A DNA stretch of 5,678 nucleotides from contig CAAEDX010000040.1 of NCBI GenBank assembly GCA_900754715.1, positions 1 through 5,678 on the forward strand, written 5' to 3'. This DNA is from Erysipelotrichaceae bacterium (GTDB lineage: Bacteria > Bacillota_I > Bacilli_A > Erysipelotrichales > Erysipelotrichaceae). This document shows positions 1 to 5,559 of this stretch, piece after piece; positions within the stretch are counted from its first letter, which is position 1; every line of letters begins with the position of its first letter. The notes below the pieces were generated by a model, which had not been told where the DNA came from, did no database searches, and saw nothing but the letters and a program-made list of their open reading frames with translations. Position numbers and translations under genes: made by a program.

Positions 1-2
1 AT

Positions 3-74
3 GTGCGCTGCAGCTTTTTTGTTCGTGTTGAAGATACTGATATCGTCGAACCGATAAAGCGGTATGATGTATGA
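3..74 (+). CDS. Possible C-terminal tail of an upstream gene (partial)
   Basis: The frame starting at base 3 is open for 23 codons to a TGA at 72-74 and gives a charged tail ending VEPIKRYDV. It enters from the left edge, so its true start is outside the window. It is followed at once by a good ribosome binding site (AAAAGGAGGA, 75-84) and an ATG at 87, the arrangement expected when one operon gene ends just before the next begins. The downstream gene is the decayed ABC ATPase, so this could be the end of a transporter partner such as a permease, but 23 residues are too few to assign a family. It could also be chance open frame in decayed DNA. Confidence 0.3.
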   Translation: MRCSFFVRVEDTDIVEPIKRYDV

Positions 75-137
75 AAAGGAGGAAGAATGAGCAGGACTAC
101 GGTCATTTGTCTGTCTGTTCATCCAACCAAACAATGA
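75..137 (+). other. Ribosome binding site and ATG with a 16-codon open frame (probable decayed gene start)
   Basis: AAAAGGAGGA at 75-84 lies 2 bases before an ATG at 87, a close but usable Shine-Dalgarno spacing. The frame from this ATG gives only 16 codons before a TGA at 135-137. The sense frame of the ABC ATPase remnant further down is a different one (frame 1 rather than frame 3). My reading is that this was the original start of the ATPase gene and that frameshifts and stops then accumulated. A genuine leader peptide is possible but nothing in its composition suggests one. Confidence 0.3.
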
Positions 138-285
138 AAAAATCGGAATTAAAGTTAGCTGATTGAAATATTTGTCGTCAGATGTGCATTGTCTTCTAGT
201 GGATGATCAAATTTATCAAAGTTTCATTCGTGATCACAATGAGCGAATGCGCTATATATCATTTTGAGCATCTATCATTGTATGA

Positions 286-768
286 TTTTTCATATTTGAT
301 AAATATCAACCTTTCCAAGGGTGCATTGCTAAATTTTCCATTTATCTTTTATCGTTTGTAAAAGAGAATGATGAAATGATCCAAGAGATGTACAGGCTGC
401 TCATTATTGGATATTGCACTGAAGTTTAGCAATGATAAAGAGGAACTAAAGCAAAGAAACTTGAAATTGGATTAGATCCTGAAAAAGTTATCCACAATAA
501 GGTATATACGCTCAGCGGTGGGGAACAACAGAGAGTGGCTTTGGTCAGGCTGCTGTTAAAATCATGTTCGATCATACTGATCGATGGACCAACTGGTTCA
601 TTAGGTGAGAAAAGTCGTGATGAAGTGCTTGCGCTCTTGCGCGATGATTCAGCCGTCATGCAGGCATGTGATCAGGTGATTACGATTGATCGATATCTTA
701 TTGAGAACAAAACAGCGGCAGATGACAGACCGGAAGATCAGCCATACGGGCAATCTGGCGATCCTTGA
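286..768 (+). pseudogene. Decayed ABC transporter ATP-binding protein (lipoprotein/bacteriocin-export type)
   Basis: In frame 1, a segment FFIFDKYQPF (286-315) resembles the Q-loop region of LolD/MacB/bacteriocin-export ATPases (usual form GFIFQNYQL). After stops at 427, 433 and 436 the frame is open from 439. It contains the ABC signature LSGGEQQRVA (511-540), then a Walker B-like stretch IILIDGPTGSLG (571-606). A working ATPase would have DE followed by PTGSLD. Here the catalytic glutamate is glycine (586-588) and the D-loop aspartate is glycine (604-606). The switch histidine (usually VTHD) is missing: the sequence runs from LRDD straight into AVMQACDQVITID, which matches the part normally after that motif. 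No Walker A can be recognised upstream. A GTG at 535 could start a 77-residue fragment, but it would lack any ATP-binding site. This is a remnant of an exporter ATPase, not an active protein. The stretch from 138 to 285 has stops in all three forward frames and no clear feature. Confidence 0.8.
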
Positions 769-800
769 TTTCTGCAGATGAAGACGGCTTGTTCGGCCAG

Positions 801-829
801 TTGTGTTAAAACGGAAAACATGATATACT
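801..829 (+). promoter_or_regulatory. Extended -10 promoter for the riboswitch transcript
   Basis: A -35 box TTGTGT (801-806) is separated by exactly 17 bases from a -10 box TATACT (824-829; five of six consensus bases). TG sits one base before the -10 box (821-822), giving an extended -10 element that can compensate for the weak -35. The predicted start point near 836 falls just at the 5' edge of the S-box aptamer, so the promoter and riboswitch fit each other well. Housekeeping sigma-factor type, by inference. Confidence 0.7.
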
Positions 830-835
830 GAGACT

Positions 836-926
836 GCCTATAAAGAGTGTGCGAGAGACAAGCTCGATGACCACACAGCAACCTGCAAAAGTAAGGTGCT
901 AATGCTTGTGCGATGGGAAATATCAT
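836..926 (+). ncRNA. S-box (SAM-I type) riboswitch aptamer
   Basis: The conserved core of the S-box family is visible in order. AAGAG (843-847) opens helix P2. The P2 outer stem GTGTG (847-851) pairs with CACAC (872-876), and the inner stem GAG (855-857) pairs with CTC (863-865). Between them is the CGA/GATGA kink-turn-like internal loop. Then come AGCAACC (877-883), a P3 hairpin closing with AGGT, the invariant GGTGCTAA (895-902), and GGGAAA (915-920) leading into the 3' strand of P1. Known S-box RNAs bind S-adenosylmethionine and usually switch off methionine, cysteine and SAM genes when SAM is plentiful. Two parts are poor. P4 is short, and P1 has only three sure pairs (ATA 840-842 with TAT 921-923), where most family members have a longer helix. 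It may be a divergent subclass of the SAM clan or a decaying copy. A terminator and an alternative antiterminator follow directly, which supports a real switch. Confidence 0.8.
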
Positions 927-944
927 CATGTACGATCCCATTGC
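910..944 (+). promoter_or_regulatory. Antiterminator helix competing with the attenuator
   Basis: GCGATGGG (910-917), at the 3' end of the aptamer, can pair over eight positions (one G-U) with CCCATTGC (937-944). The second strand overlaps the 5' arm and loop of the terminator hairpin, so the two structures exclude each other. This is the expected layout of a SAM-off switch. With no ligand the antiterminator forms and transcription continues; with ligand the aptamer holds 910-917 and the terminator forms. The pairings are visible; the switching is inference from the family. Confidence 0.65.
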
Positions 945-968
945 AGCTATGGGGTCGTTTTTCTCTTT
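932..968 (+). terminator. Intrinsic terminator of the riboswitch (attenuator)
   Basis: CGATCCCAT (933-941) pairs with ATGGGGTCG (949-957) over nine positions with one G-U pair and a seven-base loop; A932-T958 can add a tenth. A TTTTT run (958-962) then CTCTTT follows. It lies between the aptamer and the coding start at 996, as in known S-box attenuators. Confidence 0.8.
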
Positions 969-995
969 ATAGGAAAGGGTAAGGAGGAAAAGAAA

Positions 996-1301
996 ATGAA
1001 TGATGTAGAAAGAGCGTTAGCGAAATGCGAAGGGAAAAGAGCCTGGTTTTACCTGAGAAATGAAGAAACCAAGGAACATTTTAAAGCCGAACTGATTTCT
1101 CTGAAAGCCACATGGCGTGATGGCAGCTTGGTCGAACCAAAGCATAATGTTTCCTCATTCATGGCGGTACATTCGGATCATAAGGTCGCATTTATCTCAA
1201 ACATGTGCTGGCAGATCGGATCGACTGCGCAATATCAAGATTCGATCATGCGCATCGATTATCAAAAATTGATCAGACATGAAGATTATTTATTGAAATA
1301 A
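996..1301 (+). CDS. Riboswitch-controlled 101-residue protein of unknown function
   Basis: I do not recognise this protein. The open frame extends upstream to 906 but that part overlaps the riboswitch and terminator. The ATG at 996 has an excellent ribosome binding site (AAGGAGG, 981-987) eight bases before it, so it is the chosen start. The 101 residues begin MNDVERALAKCEGKRAW, are soluble in character with no signal peptide or membrane helix, and look like a small mixed helix/strand domain. Aromatic-rich patches AWFYLR (about residue 16) and NMCWQIGS (about 69) stand out. There are only two cysteines and no obvious catalytic or metal-binding motif. The only clue to role is its leader: S-box RNAs normally govern sulfur amino acid or SAM metabolism and transport. 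Either this protein belongs to that regulon in an undescribed role, or it has drifted under a switch that once served another gene. It is followed by a hairpin and a convergent gene, so it is transcribed alone. Confidence 0.8.
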   Translation: MNDVERALAKCEGKRAWFYLRNEETKEHFKAELISLKATWRDGSLVEPKHNVSSFMAVHSDHKVAFISNMCWQIGSTAQYQDSIMRIDYQKLIRHEDYLLK

Positions 1302-1309
1302 AACGATAT

Positions 1310-1332
1310 CGATCGCAATGAGATCGCTTTTT
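1310..1332 (+). terminator. Terminator of the riboswitch-controlled gene
   Basis: CGATC (1310-1314) pairs with GATCG (1322-1326) around a seven-base loop, followed by C and TTTTT (1328-1332). It starts nine bases after the TAA. The stem is short, so efficiency is uncertain. On the minus strand the same hairpin is followed after six bases by TTTT, so it may also help end the convergent membrane-protein gene. Confidence 0.5.
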
Positions 1333-1343
1333 CAGTTTTATAT

Positions 1344-1883
1344 TCATTGAAAATATTCTGTGCCTTCATCATGTTCAGGCGGGATCAAAATGGCATTACA
1401 CAAGACCGTGCCTGAATTAAAGAAAAAGACGATGATTATCGGATATAGGAGAAAGAGAACAGGGGAGATGAGCGACAATAAAGTGTAGAAACTATTCCAT
1501 ACAGTTGTGCCTGTGATCATGATGAACATAAATGCGATCAGCAGCTGAATCATCATTCTGGTGTCGGATGGTTTCTCATGATCAGCGATATAATCGAGCT
1601 GATCATTGTAATAGATGCATCCATGGATGAAGTAAGAAATGAGCATGAGCATTGCCGGGATGATGAAACCGACGATCCATGCGATCAGGTACATGCTTTC
1701 CTGCTGACTTTGCAAAGCAGCTTGACGGCTTGAATCATACGGTTCCAGCGTGAATGAAAAGGAATATCTGGGATCCGCGGCCATTTCCGCCGCTTGTTGT
1801 TGGTGGCTGACGGCCAAAAGGATAAAAACGAGAATAAAGAGCGCCAGGATCACCCAATATAATGTTCCTCTGGTTTTGTTCAT
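1344..1883 (-). CDS. Four-helix integral membrane protein, unknown function
   Basis: This 179-residue protein is not one I can name. An AGGAGG site (1890-1895 on the minus strand) lies six bases before the ATG and fixes the start; the stop is TGA. Hydrophobic segments at about residues 8-25, 64-87, 111-129 and 135-156 predict four membrane helices. The loop between helices 1 and 2 (26-63) is polar and rich in glutamine and alanine, and probably lies outside. The loop between helices 2 and 3 is charged and probably cytoplasmic. There are no transport, protease or signalling motifs. The end is short and acidic (PPEHDEGTEYFQ). It stands alone on its strand, convergent with the 101-residue gene and divergent from the lipoprotein gene, so it is probably monocistronic. 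Confidence 0.75.
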   Translation of the reverse strand: MNKTRGTLYWVILALFILVFILLAVSHQQQAAEMAADPRYSFSFTLEPYDSSRQAALQSQQESMYLIAWIVGFIIPAMLMLISYFIHGCIYYNDQLDYIADHEKPSDTRMMIQLLIAFMFIMITGTTVWNSFYTLLSLISPVLFLLYPIIIVFFFNSGTVLCNAILIPPEHDEGTEYFQ

Positions 1884-1953
1884 ATAATACCTCCTGATCA
1901 GCTAAACGTTCATACCAGACAGGCAATGACACGATAAAGCAGCTATTGATTTC

Positions 1954-1982
1954 ATATTAAGATATATCACGAAAATAAACAA
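1954..1982 (-). promoter_or_regulatory. Possible promoter of the four-helix membrane protein gene
   Basis: Reading the minus strand, TTGTTT (complement of 1977-1982) and TAATAT (complement of 1954-1959) are spaced by 17 bases. Each matches consensus at four of six positions. The leader would be about 65 bases. The surrounding DNA is AT-rich, so other pairs of boxes could be found, and confidence is limited. Confidence 0.35.
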
Positions 1983-2067
1983 GTGCCTTTTCCTTTGTTT
2001 GAGGCTTTTAAACATACGTGTCATGTGATATACAGATCATATTATTGTGCAAGAATTGGTATTTGTA

Positions 2068-2095
2068 TTGACAAGCATGGATATTGTGATATGGT
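2068..2095 (+). promoter_or_regulatory. Promoter of the lipoprotein gene
   Basis: A perfect -35 box TTGACA (2068-2073) is followed after 16 bases by TATGGT (2090-2095), with TG one base upstream of it (2087-2088) as in extended -10 promoters. Transcription would start near 2102, leaving an 87-base leader. I see no riboswitch or hairpin of note in the leader. The 1884-2188 gap holds this promoter and the divergent minus-strand one and nothing else I can identify. Confidence 0.6.
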
Positions 2096-2188
2096 TTAAA
2101 TAGATACAGCTTCATATTTTTACAGTTATTGCCACAATCGTATGATTGGATCATCAAGCTCATCATGAGTGCATGGAAGGAGATATCT

Positions 2189-2656
2189 ATGCGAAGAACA
2201 AGAAAATGTTTATTGACCTTAATGATGATTGTATCGATCTTTGGGTCATCTTGTTCCTCTTTATCAGGAAGGCCGGCAGAAAACGGCTTTTCTCTTACTA
2301 TTCTTGAACCGGAAACGGAGATAAAGGCAGGAGATCAGGTCAGCTTTACCGCAAGATTGAGCAATTTGACCAATCAGGATCATGTTCTCACGCATGGCAT
2401 GCCTTTGATCATGCTGTCGATGCAGCCAGTTGGCGCTGAAATAGAAGAAGGATTTGGTGCTACTTTGAAGCAGACGATATTAAAAGCGCATCAATATACA
2501 GAAGAGAAGCTGGATGTCAGTGAAGCAGAGACCGGCGATTATATCTTAAAGGCGTATTGCGTATTTGACATCAATGGCAAAGAATACCGATACGAATGTG
2601 AAGACTTGCCGATAAAAGTCACAGGGGAACAGACAGCTACAAAGCTCGCACGATAA
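2189..2656 (+). CDS. Probable lipoprotein with an Ig-like / BsuPI-like beta-sandwich domain
   Basis: The ATG at 2189 follows AAGGAGAT (2177-2184) at four bases; the frame extends upstream to 2129 but without a ribosome binding site. The 155-residue product starts with a basic head (MRRTRK) and a hydrophobic core LLTLMMIVSIFG ending SSC, with Cys22 the likely lipidation site. The lipobox is imperfect (GSSC, lacking leucine at -3), so a plain signal peptide remains possible. Residues 35-145 read as alternating strands: a SFTARLSNLTNQ segment, a THGMPLIML segment, then an ETGDYILKAYCVF strand before the end. The pattern (disordered or extra loop, then 'N-x-T/S', then 'G-D-Y') recalls the BsuPI-type proteinase inhibitor and related Ig-like surface domains, but this is resemblance by eye only. 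It probably sits on the outer face of the membrane. It is first in a two-gene run of small exported proteins. Confidence 0.75.
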   Translation: MRRTRKCLLTLMMIVSIFGSSCSSLSGRPAENGFSLTILEPETEIKAGDQVSFTARLSNLTNQDHVLTHGMPLIMLSMQPVGAEIEEGFGATLKQTILKAHQYTEEKLDVSEAETGDYILKAYCVFDINGKEYRYECEDLPIKVTGEQTATKLAR

Positions 2657-2720
2657 GCTATGCGCGGCATCATCATGACCCCACGTTTATCAGAACCAGT
2701 GAAAAATGGGATATTTGTTG

Positions 2721-2769
2721 GGGCTGACTTGTTACGCTGAGAAGATATATCTTCCTGGGTCGGCCTTTT
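2721..2769 (+). terminator. Terminator-like structured element between the two exported-protein genes
   Basis: GGCTGAC (2722-2728) pairs with GTCGGCC (2759-2765) over seven positions with one G-U, extendable by wobble pairs at both ends, and TTTT (2766-2769) follows. Inside it is a perfect palindrome GAAGATATATCTTC (2741-2754) that can form its own small hairpin. The loop is large for a standard terminator. No promoter is obvious between it and the next start at 2819, so it may allow partial read-through. Confidence 0.45.
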
Positions 2770-2818
2770 GGCTGATCATCACATTTGCCGTTTGAAAAGG
2801 AAAAGAGGCGCAAGCTAT

Positions 2819-3283
2819 ATGAAGACCAGAACGATCATGCTGACGATTTGTTTGGTCCTTTTTGTGCTGGGATTGATCTTTATACCAAGCATCGTGAGCG
2901 ATCTGCCCTTTTTTCAGCCGATCGACTTCAGCCAATTTAAATGTACTTATTGTGCCGGAAGGCGCATATCCGAGAATCAGGAATATGTGGCTTATGGAGA
3001 AATTTATCAAATAAGAGAAGCCTTTGATGATGCGTACATTTATGTGGCCATCTGTCATCGAGATGAAGAAGGATGCATGGAGTACGGATGCCCGATGGAA
3101 GGAAAACGTCCGATCTTTTACGAGAGAGTGAAAAAAGACGATGTCATCGATGTCGTTGTCGACGGTGAACAAAAACCATTTTATCTGGAAATGAGATGGG
3201 TAGATGATGATCATATCTTTATCCATGACAGAGTAGTGGATATTTCAAAGGGCTATGATTATCGCAACGGCACAAGCTCATGA
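2819..3283 (+). CDS. Small membrane-anchored extracytoplasmic protein with five cysteines
   Basis: I do not recognise the family. The start at 2819 gives a clean N-terminus (MKTRTIMLTICLVLFVLGLIF), a signal-anchor helix at residues 6-24 with positive charges before it. The frame runs upstream to 2768, but that would begin inside the terminator-like hairpin. The ribosome binding site is only moderate (AAGAGGCG, about 10 bases away). The remaining 130 residues should be outside the cell. They contain a CxxC pair (Cys42, Cys45) and a second group at Cys79, Cys86 and Cys91, which could bind a metal or form disulfides. Asp and Glu are frequent and the C-terminal part (DVIDVVVDGEQKPFYLEMRWVDDDHIFI) looks like a small beta domain. 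Total length is 154 residues. It ends with TGA 65 bases before a strong terminator. It is probably co-transcribed with, or partly read through from, the lipoprotein gene. Confidence 0.7.
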   Translation: MKTRTIMLTICLVLFVLGLIFIPSIVSDLPFFQPIDFSQFKCTYCAGRRISENQEYVAYGEIYQIREAFDDAYIYVAICHRDEEGCMEYGCPMEGKRPIFYERVKKDDVIDVVVDGEQKPFYLEMRWVDDDHIFIHDRVVDISKGYDYRNGTSS

Positions 3284-3347
3284 ATCAGGCATGGCTTCCT
3301 GATCATGCGCCTGTTTCTCATGATATGTCATTTCAATAGAAACGATC

Positions 3348-3390
3348 GAGCTGCAGGAATGCTTCATGCGTACTGCGGCTCTTTTTCTTT
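3348..3390 (+). terminator. Strong intrinsic terminator
   Basis: GAGCTGCAG (3348-3356) pairs with CTGCGGCTC (3373-3381) over nine positions with one G-U, and TTTTTCTTTT follows (3382-3391). The 16-base loop is long. It ends the two-gene exported-protein unit and separates it from the glycan operon. Confidence 0.8.
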
Positions 3391-3391
3391 T

Positions 3392-3406
3392 CAAATTTAA
3401 AATTTG
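3392..3406. repeat. Perfect AT-rich inverted repeat upstream of the glycan operon
   Basis: CAAATTT and AAATTTG flank one central A, a 7-base perfect inverted repeat. One base is too short for an RNA hairpin loop unless inner pairs open, so a DNA-level role fits better: an operator, or an AT-rich upstream element for the operon promoter. It abuts the preceding terminator, about 64 bases before the first start codon. Confidence 0.4.
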
Positions 3407-3441
3407 TTTAAAAATTACCCGCAGATTCGCAAAAACTGCCG

Positions 3442-3449
3442 TATACACT
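3442..3449 (+). promoter_or_regulatory. Possible -10 region of the glycan operon
   Basis: TATACACT contains TATACA (3442-3447) and TACACT (3444-3449), each matching four of six -10 bases. No good -35 box lies 16-18 bases upstream; the DNA there is CCGCAGAT. If used, the leader would be only about 15 bases, so activation from the AT-rich region upstream or an unseen start is possible. Confidence 0.3.
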
Positions 3450-3457
3450 AGACGCAT

Positions 3458-3463
3458 AGGAGG
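3458..3463 (+). promoter_or_regulatory. Ribosome binding site that decides between two start codons
   Basis: AGGAGG lies three bases before the ATG at 3467 and six before the adjacent ATG at 3470. The six-base spacing is the more favourable, so translation more likely starts at 3470 (MKRYVVIPA), dropping one methionine. Confidence 0.7.
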
Positions 3464-3469
3464 TGAATG

Positions 3470-4513
3470 ATGAAACGTTATGTGGTCATACCGGCACTTG
3501 ATCCAGATGCACAGCTGCTCGAATTGATCGATGCGAACAGAAAGGCGGGGAATACGGTCATCGTTGTCGATGATGGAAGCGCCGTTTCGGCAAACGCTGT
3601 GCTTTCAGCGGCAGCGCAGCGATGTAAGATCCTTCATCATGGGATAAATCTTGGCAAAGGCGCAGCGATCAAAACAGCATTGCGGCATATCGGCGATACA
3701 GAGCATGAGCGCTGCCTGATCGGGATCATGGATGCGGATGGACAGCACAAAGCGGAAGACCTGTTCAGCATGTTTGATGCGGCAGAACGGGCACATCATG
3801 CGCTGATTCTTGGTGTCCGTTCTATTGACCGCAATGTCCCATGGAGATCCGCAGCGGGCAATGTGCTGACAAGAAAGATCTTCCACATCCAGACCGGACT
3901 GTCTGTTTCAGATACACAATCTGGATTGCGCGTCTTTTCCAGTGAATTGCTGCCGCAGATGCTGCAAGTAAAAGGAGAACGATATGAATATGAAATGAAC
4001 GTATTGTTCATGTGTGCGAAAGCCCATGTGCCGATCGTGGAGATCCCGATCACCACGATCTATCATGATGAAAAAAACAGCTGTTCGCATTTTCGCAAGG
4101 TCAGCGATTCGATCAGGATCTATAAACAAGTGATCGCATTCTCTTTTGTATCGCTGTCCAGCTTTCTTCTTGATTATATCTTGTTCGTGCTGTTCACCAT
4201 CTGCTTTCCTGCAGCCGGCGCGGCAGCCAGCAATATCGCGGCCAGGATCATCAGCGGCGGATACAACTACCTGATGAATTGCACTTGTGTATTTCATCAC
4301 AAGAAAGGCATAGGGTCAGCCATGCGTTATCTGGCTTTGGCATGCCTGATCCTTTTTTTGAATACGGTGCTCTTGCAAATGTATCACGCGTGGATCCATA
4401 TTCCGTTATATGTTTCTAAATTGCTGACAGAATGCACTCTTTTTATCCTCAGCTGGATCGTGCAAAAGCACTTTATCTTCGTTTATACGAAAAGAAAGGA
4501 GGAAGGCATATGA
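3470..4513 (+). CDS. Bifunctional GT2 glycosyltransferase / GtrA-like flippase fusion
   Basis: This 347-residue protein joins two domains usually encoded separately as GtrB and GtrA. Residues 1-200 form a GT-A family 2 glycosyltransferase of the polyprenyl-phosphate type. It has VVDDGS (32-37) in the nucleotide pocket, NLGKGAAIKTAL (60-71), the metal-binding DADGQH (88-93) and the SDTQSGLRVF stretch before an EYEMNVL segment. Residues from about 221 to the end form a GtrA-like domain with four hydrophobic helices. The family moves a sugar from a nucleotide donor to undecaprenyl phosphate at the inner face of the membrane, and GtrA-like domains are thought to turn the product outward. The usual two C-terminal helices of GtrB are absent, with the GtrA helices in their place. 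All recognisable motifs are intact. The stop TGA overlaps the next ATG by four bases (ATGA, 4510-4513), indicating coupling to the glycosidase gene. The sugar cannot be told from sequence. An alternative start one codon earlier exists at 3467. Confidence 0.92.
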   Translation: MKRYVVIPALDPDAQLLELIDANRKAGNTVIVVDDGSAVSANAVLSAAAQRCKILHHGINLGKGAAIKTALRHIGDTEHERCLIGIMDADGQHKAEDLFSMFDAAERAHHALILGVRSIDRNVPWRSAAGNVLTRKIFHIQTGLSVSDTQSGLRVFSSELLPQMLQVKGERYEYEMNVLFMCAKAHVPIVEIPITTIYHDEKNSCSHFRKVSDSIRIYKQVIAFSFVSLSSFLLDYILFVLFTICFPAAGAAASNIAARIISGGYNYLMNCTCVFHHKKGIGSAMRYLALACLILFLNTVLLQMYHAWIHIPLYVSKLLTECTLFILSWIVQKHFIFVYTKRKEEGI

Positions 4514-5559
4514 AAAAAGCACTGTCGTTGTTTCTGGATCTGTTTTGCGCAGCAGCGCTGCTGATCAGCGTCTGGGGATTGAATTATCTGTTGCCTCAGC
4601 AAGGGGTGAAGGCACAGTCGATCGCTTTATCGCCGTGATCCGCTTCATCCAGGCAGCAGCAATTGCAGGATATGGCCGATCAGGCAGCGAACGATGCCGG
4701 ACTGACATCTACCAAGGTCACGCTGGATACGCAGGACTGGAAAAAGAAGTTTGCGGACCAGTTTACCGATCAGGTCGTTTCTACGGATACGTCATATACC
4801 AGTCCGGATCTGGCGATCCATATCACGAAACGCAGCGCTGCGACAAATCGGATCGATCATTCTTCAAATGGCCTGCATGAGCGGTATGGGGCAAATTACG
4901 CGTATGTGCTCGCGGATATTTATGTTTCAGACATCACATGTCTGCGGACATGTTTCGCACAGGATATCTATGGCATCGGCTATACGGAGTCTTTGAAAGA
5001 CATGTCTGCCCGGCTGAGATCGATCTTGGCCATCAATGGTGATTCGTACAGCAACAGCCGTCATGAAAACAATGGGACGATCATCCGCAACGGGATCATC
5101 TATCGTGACAGGTCGACCGATATGGCAACATGTGTGCTGAACTGGGATGGCACGATGAAGATCTATCAGCCTGGCGAAATGGATACACAGACATTGATCG
5201 ATACCGGAGCATATCAGAGCTGGATATTCGTCCCCAGCCTGCTGGATGAACAGGGGAAGGCAAGAACATCTTTTCTGACCTGGGACTATATCCGTCAGTC
5301 CCATCCCCGTACGGCAATCGGCTATTATGAACCTGGTCATTACTGTCTGCTTGTCGTTGACGGACGTCAGGCAGATACAAGAGGGATGTTTTTGGATGAG
5401 ATGGCTGCGCTGTTTGAACAATTGGGCTGCAAGGCCGCATACAACCTGGATGGCGGCCATTGTTCTTTCATGACATATAAAGACCAGATCATCAATGATC
5501 CATACCGAAGGGATCATCAGATATCAGATGGATTGTTTGTGATGGAGGAACCGTTATGA
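4510..5559 (+). pseudogene. Phosphodiester glycosidase (NAGPA domain) interrupted by an in-frame TGA
   Basis: One reading frame of 350 codons runs from the ATG at 4510 to the TGA at 5557-5559, broken only by TGA at codon 43 (4636-4638). Residues 1-42 are a signal or membrane anchor (MKKALSLFLDLFCAAALLIS, then SVWGLNYLLP). After the stop the catalytic part is complete: AINGDSYSNS (about 174-183), GTIIRNG, PRTAIGYY (266-273), VVDGRQ and NLDGGH (312-317), then SDGLFVMEE at the end. These match the order in NAGPA/phosphodiester glycosidase proteins (PRTAIG, DGR, NLDGG). The family removes sugars linked through phosphodiesters; bacterial members act outside the cell on wall polymers, teichoic-acid-like chains or exopolysaccharide. 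It follows the glycosyltransferase by an ATGA overlap and precedes another ATGA overlap, so the operon layout is unbroken. If TGA is a true stop, the catalytic piece could start at ATG 4663 with only a weak AGGA just before it, and would lack the export signal. A recent nonsense mutation (for example CGA to TGA), a sequencing error or programmed read-through are the options. Confidence 0.85.
4636..4638 (+). other. In-frame TGA stop inside the glycosidase gene
   Basis: The TGA follows CCG (Pro42) and precedes TCC, separating the membrane/signal segment from a linker (SASSRQQQLQDM) and catalytic domain in the same frame. There is no frameshift. TGA ends other genes in this window and TGG encodes tryptophan, so a reassigned code is unlikely. 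I see no selenocysteine-type hairpin directly downstream. Confidence 0.9.

Noticed and set aside
535..768. A short functional ATPase starting at GTG 535
   Set aside because: It would begin inside the signature motif and lack Walker A, the catalytic glutamate and the switch histidine.
906..995. Upstream extension of the 101-residue protein to 906
   Set aside because: It would place coding sequence across the riboswitch 3' end and the terminator hairpin; the ATG at 996 has a far better ribosome binding site.
2741..2754. GAAGATATATCTTC palindrome as a transposon end or attachment site
   Set aside because: No matching copy, target duplication or recombinase gene is seen nearby; it fits better as part of the terminator-like structure.
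3284..3303. Hairpin ATCAGG/CCTGAT just after the five-cysteine protein gene
   Set aside because: Six-pair stem without a T run after it; the real terminator is at 3348-3390.
3605..4300. Minus-strand and alternative-frame open frames over the glycosyltransferase
   Set aside because: They lack ribosome binding sites and family features and lie opposite a well-conserved GT2/GtrA gene.
4636..4638. TGA read as tryptophan (code 4) or selenocysteine
   Set aside because: Other genes in the window end in TGA and use TGG for tryptophan, and no stable downstream selenocysteine hairpin is evident.
4927..5517. A 196-codon minus-strand open frame opposite the glycosidase
   Set aside because: It mirrors the conserved NAGPA coding frame and has no ribosome binding site or recognisable product.
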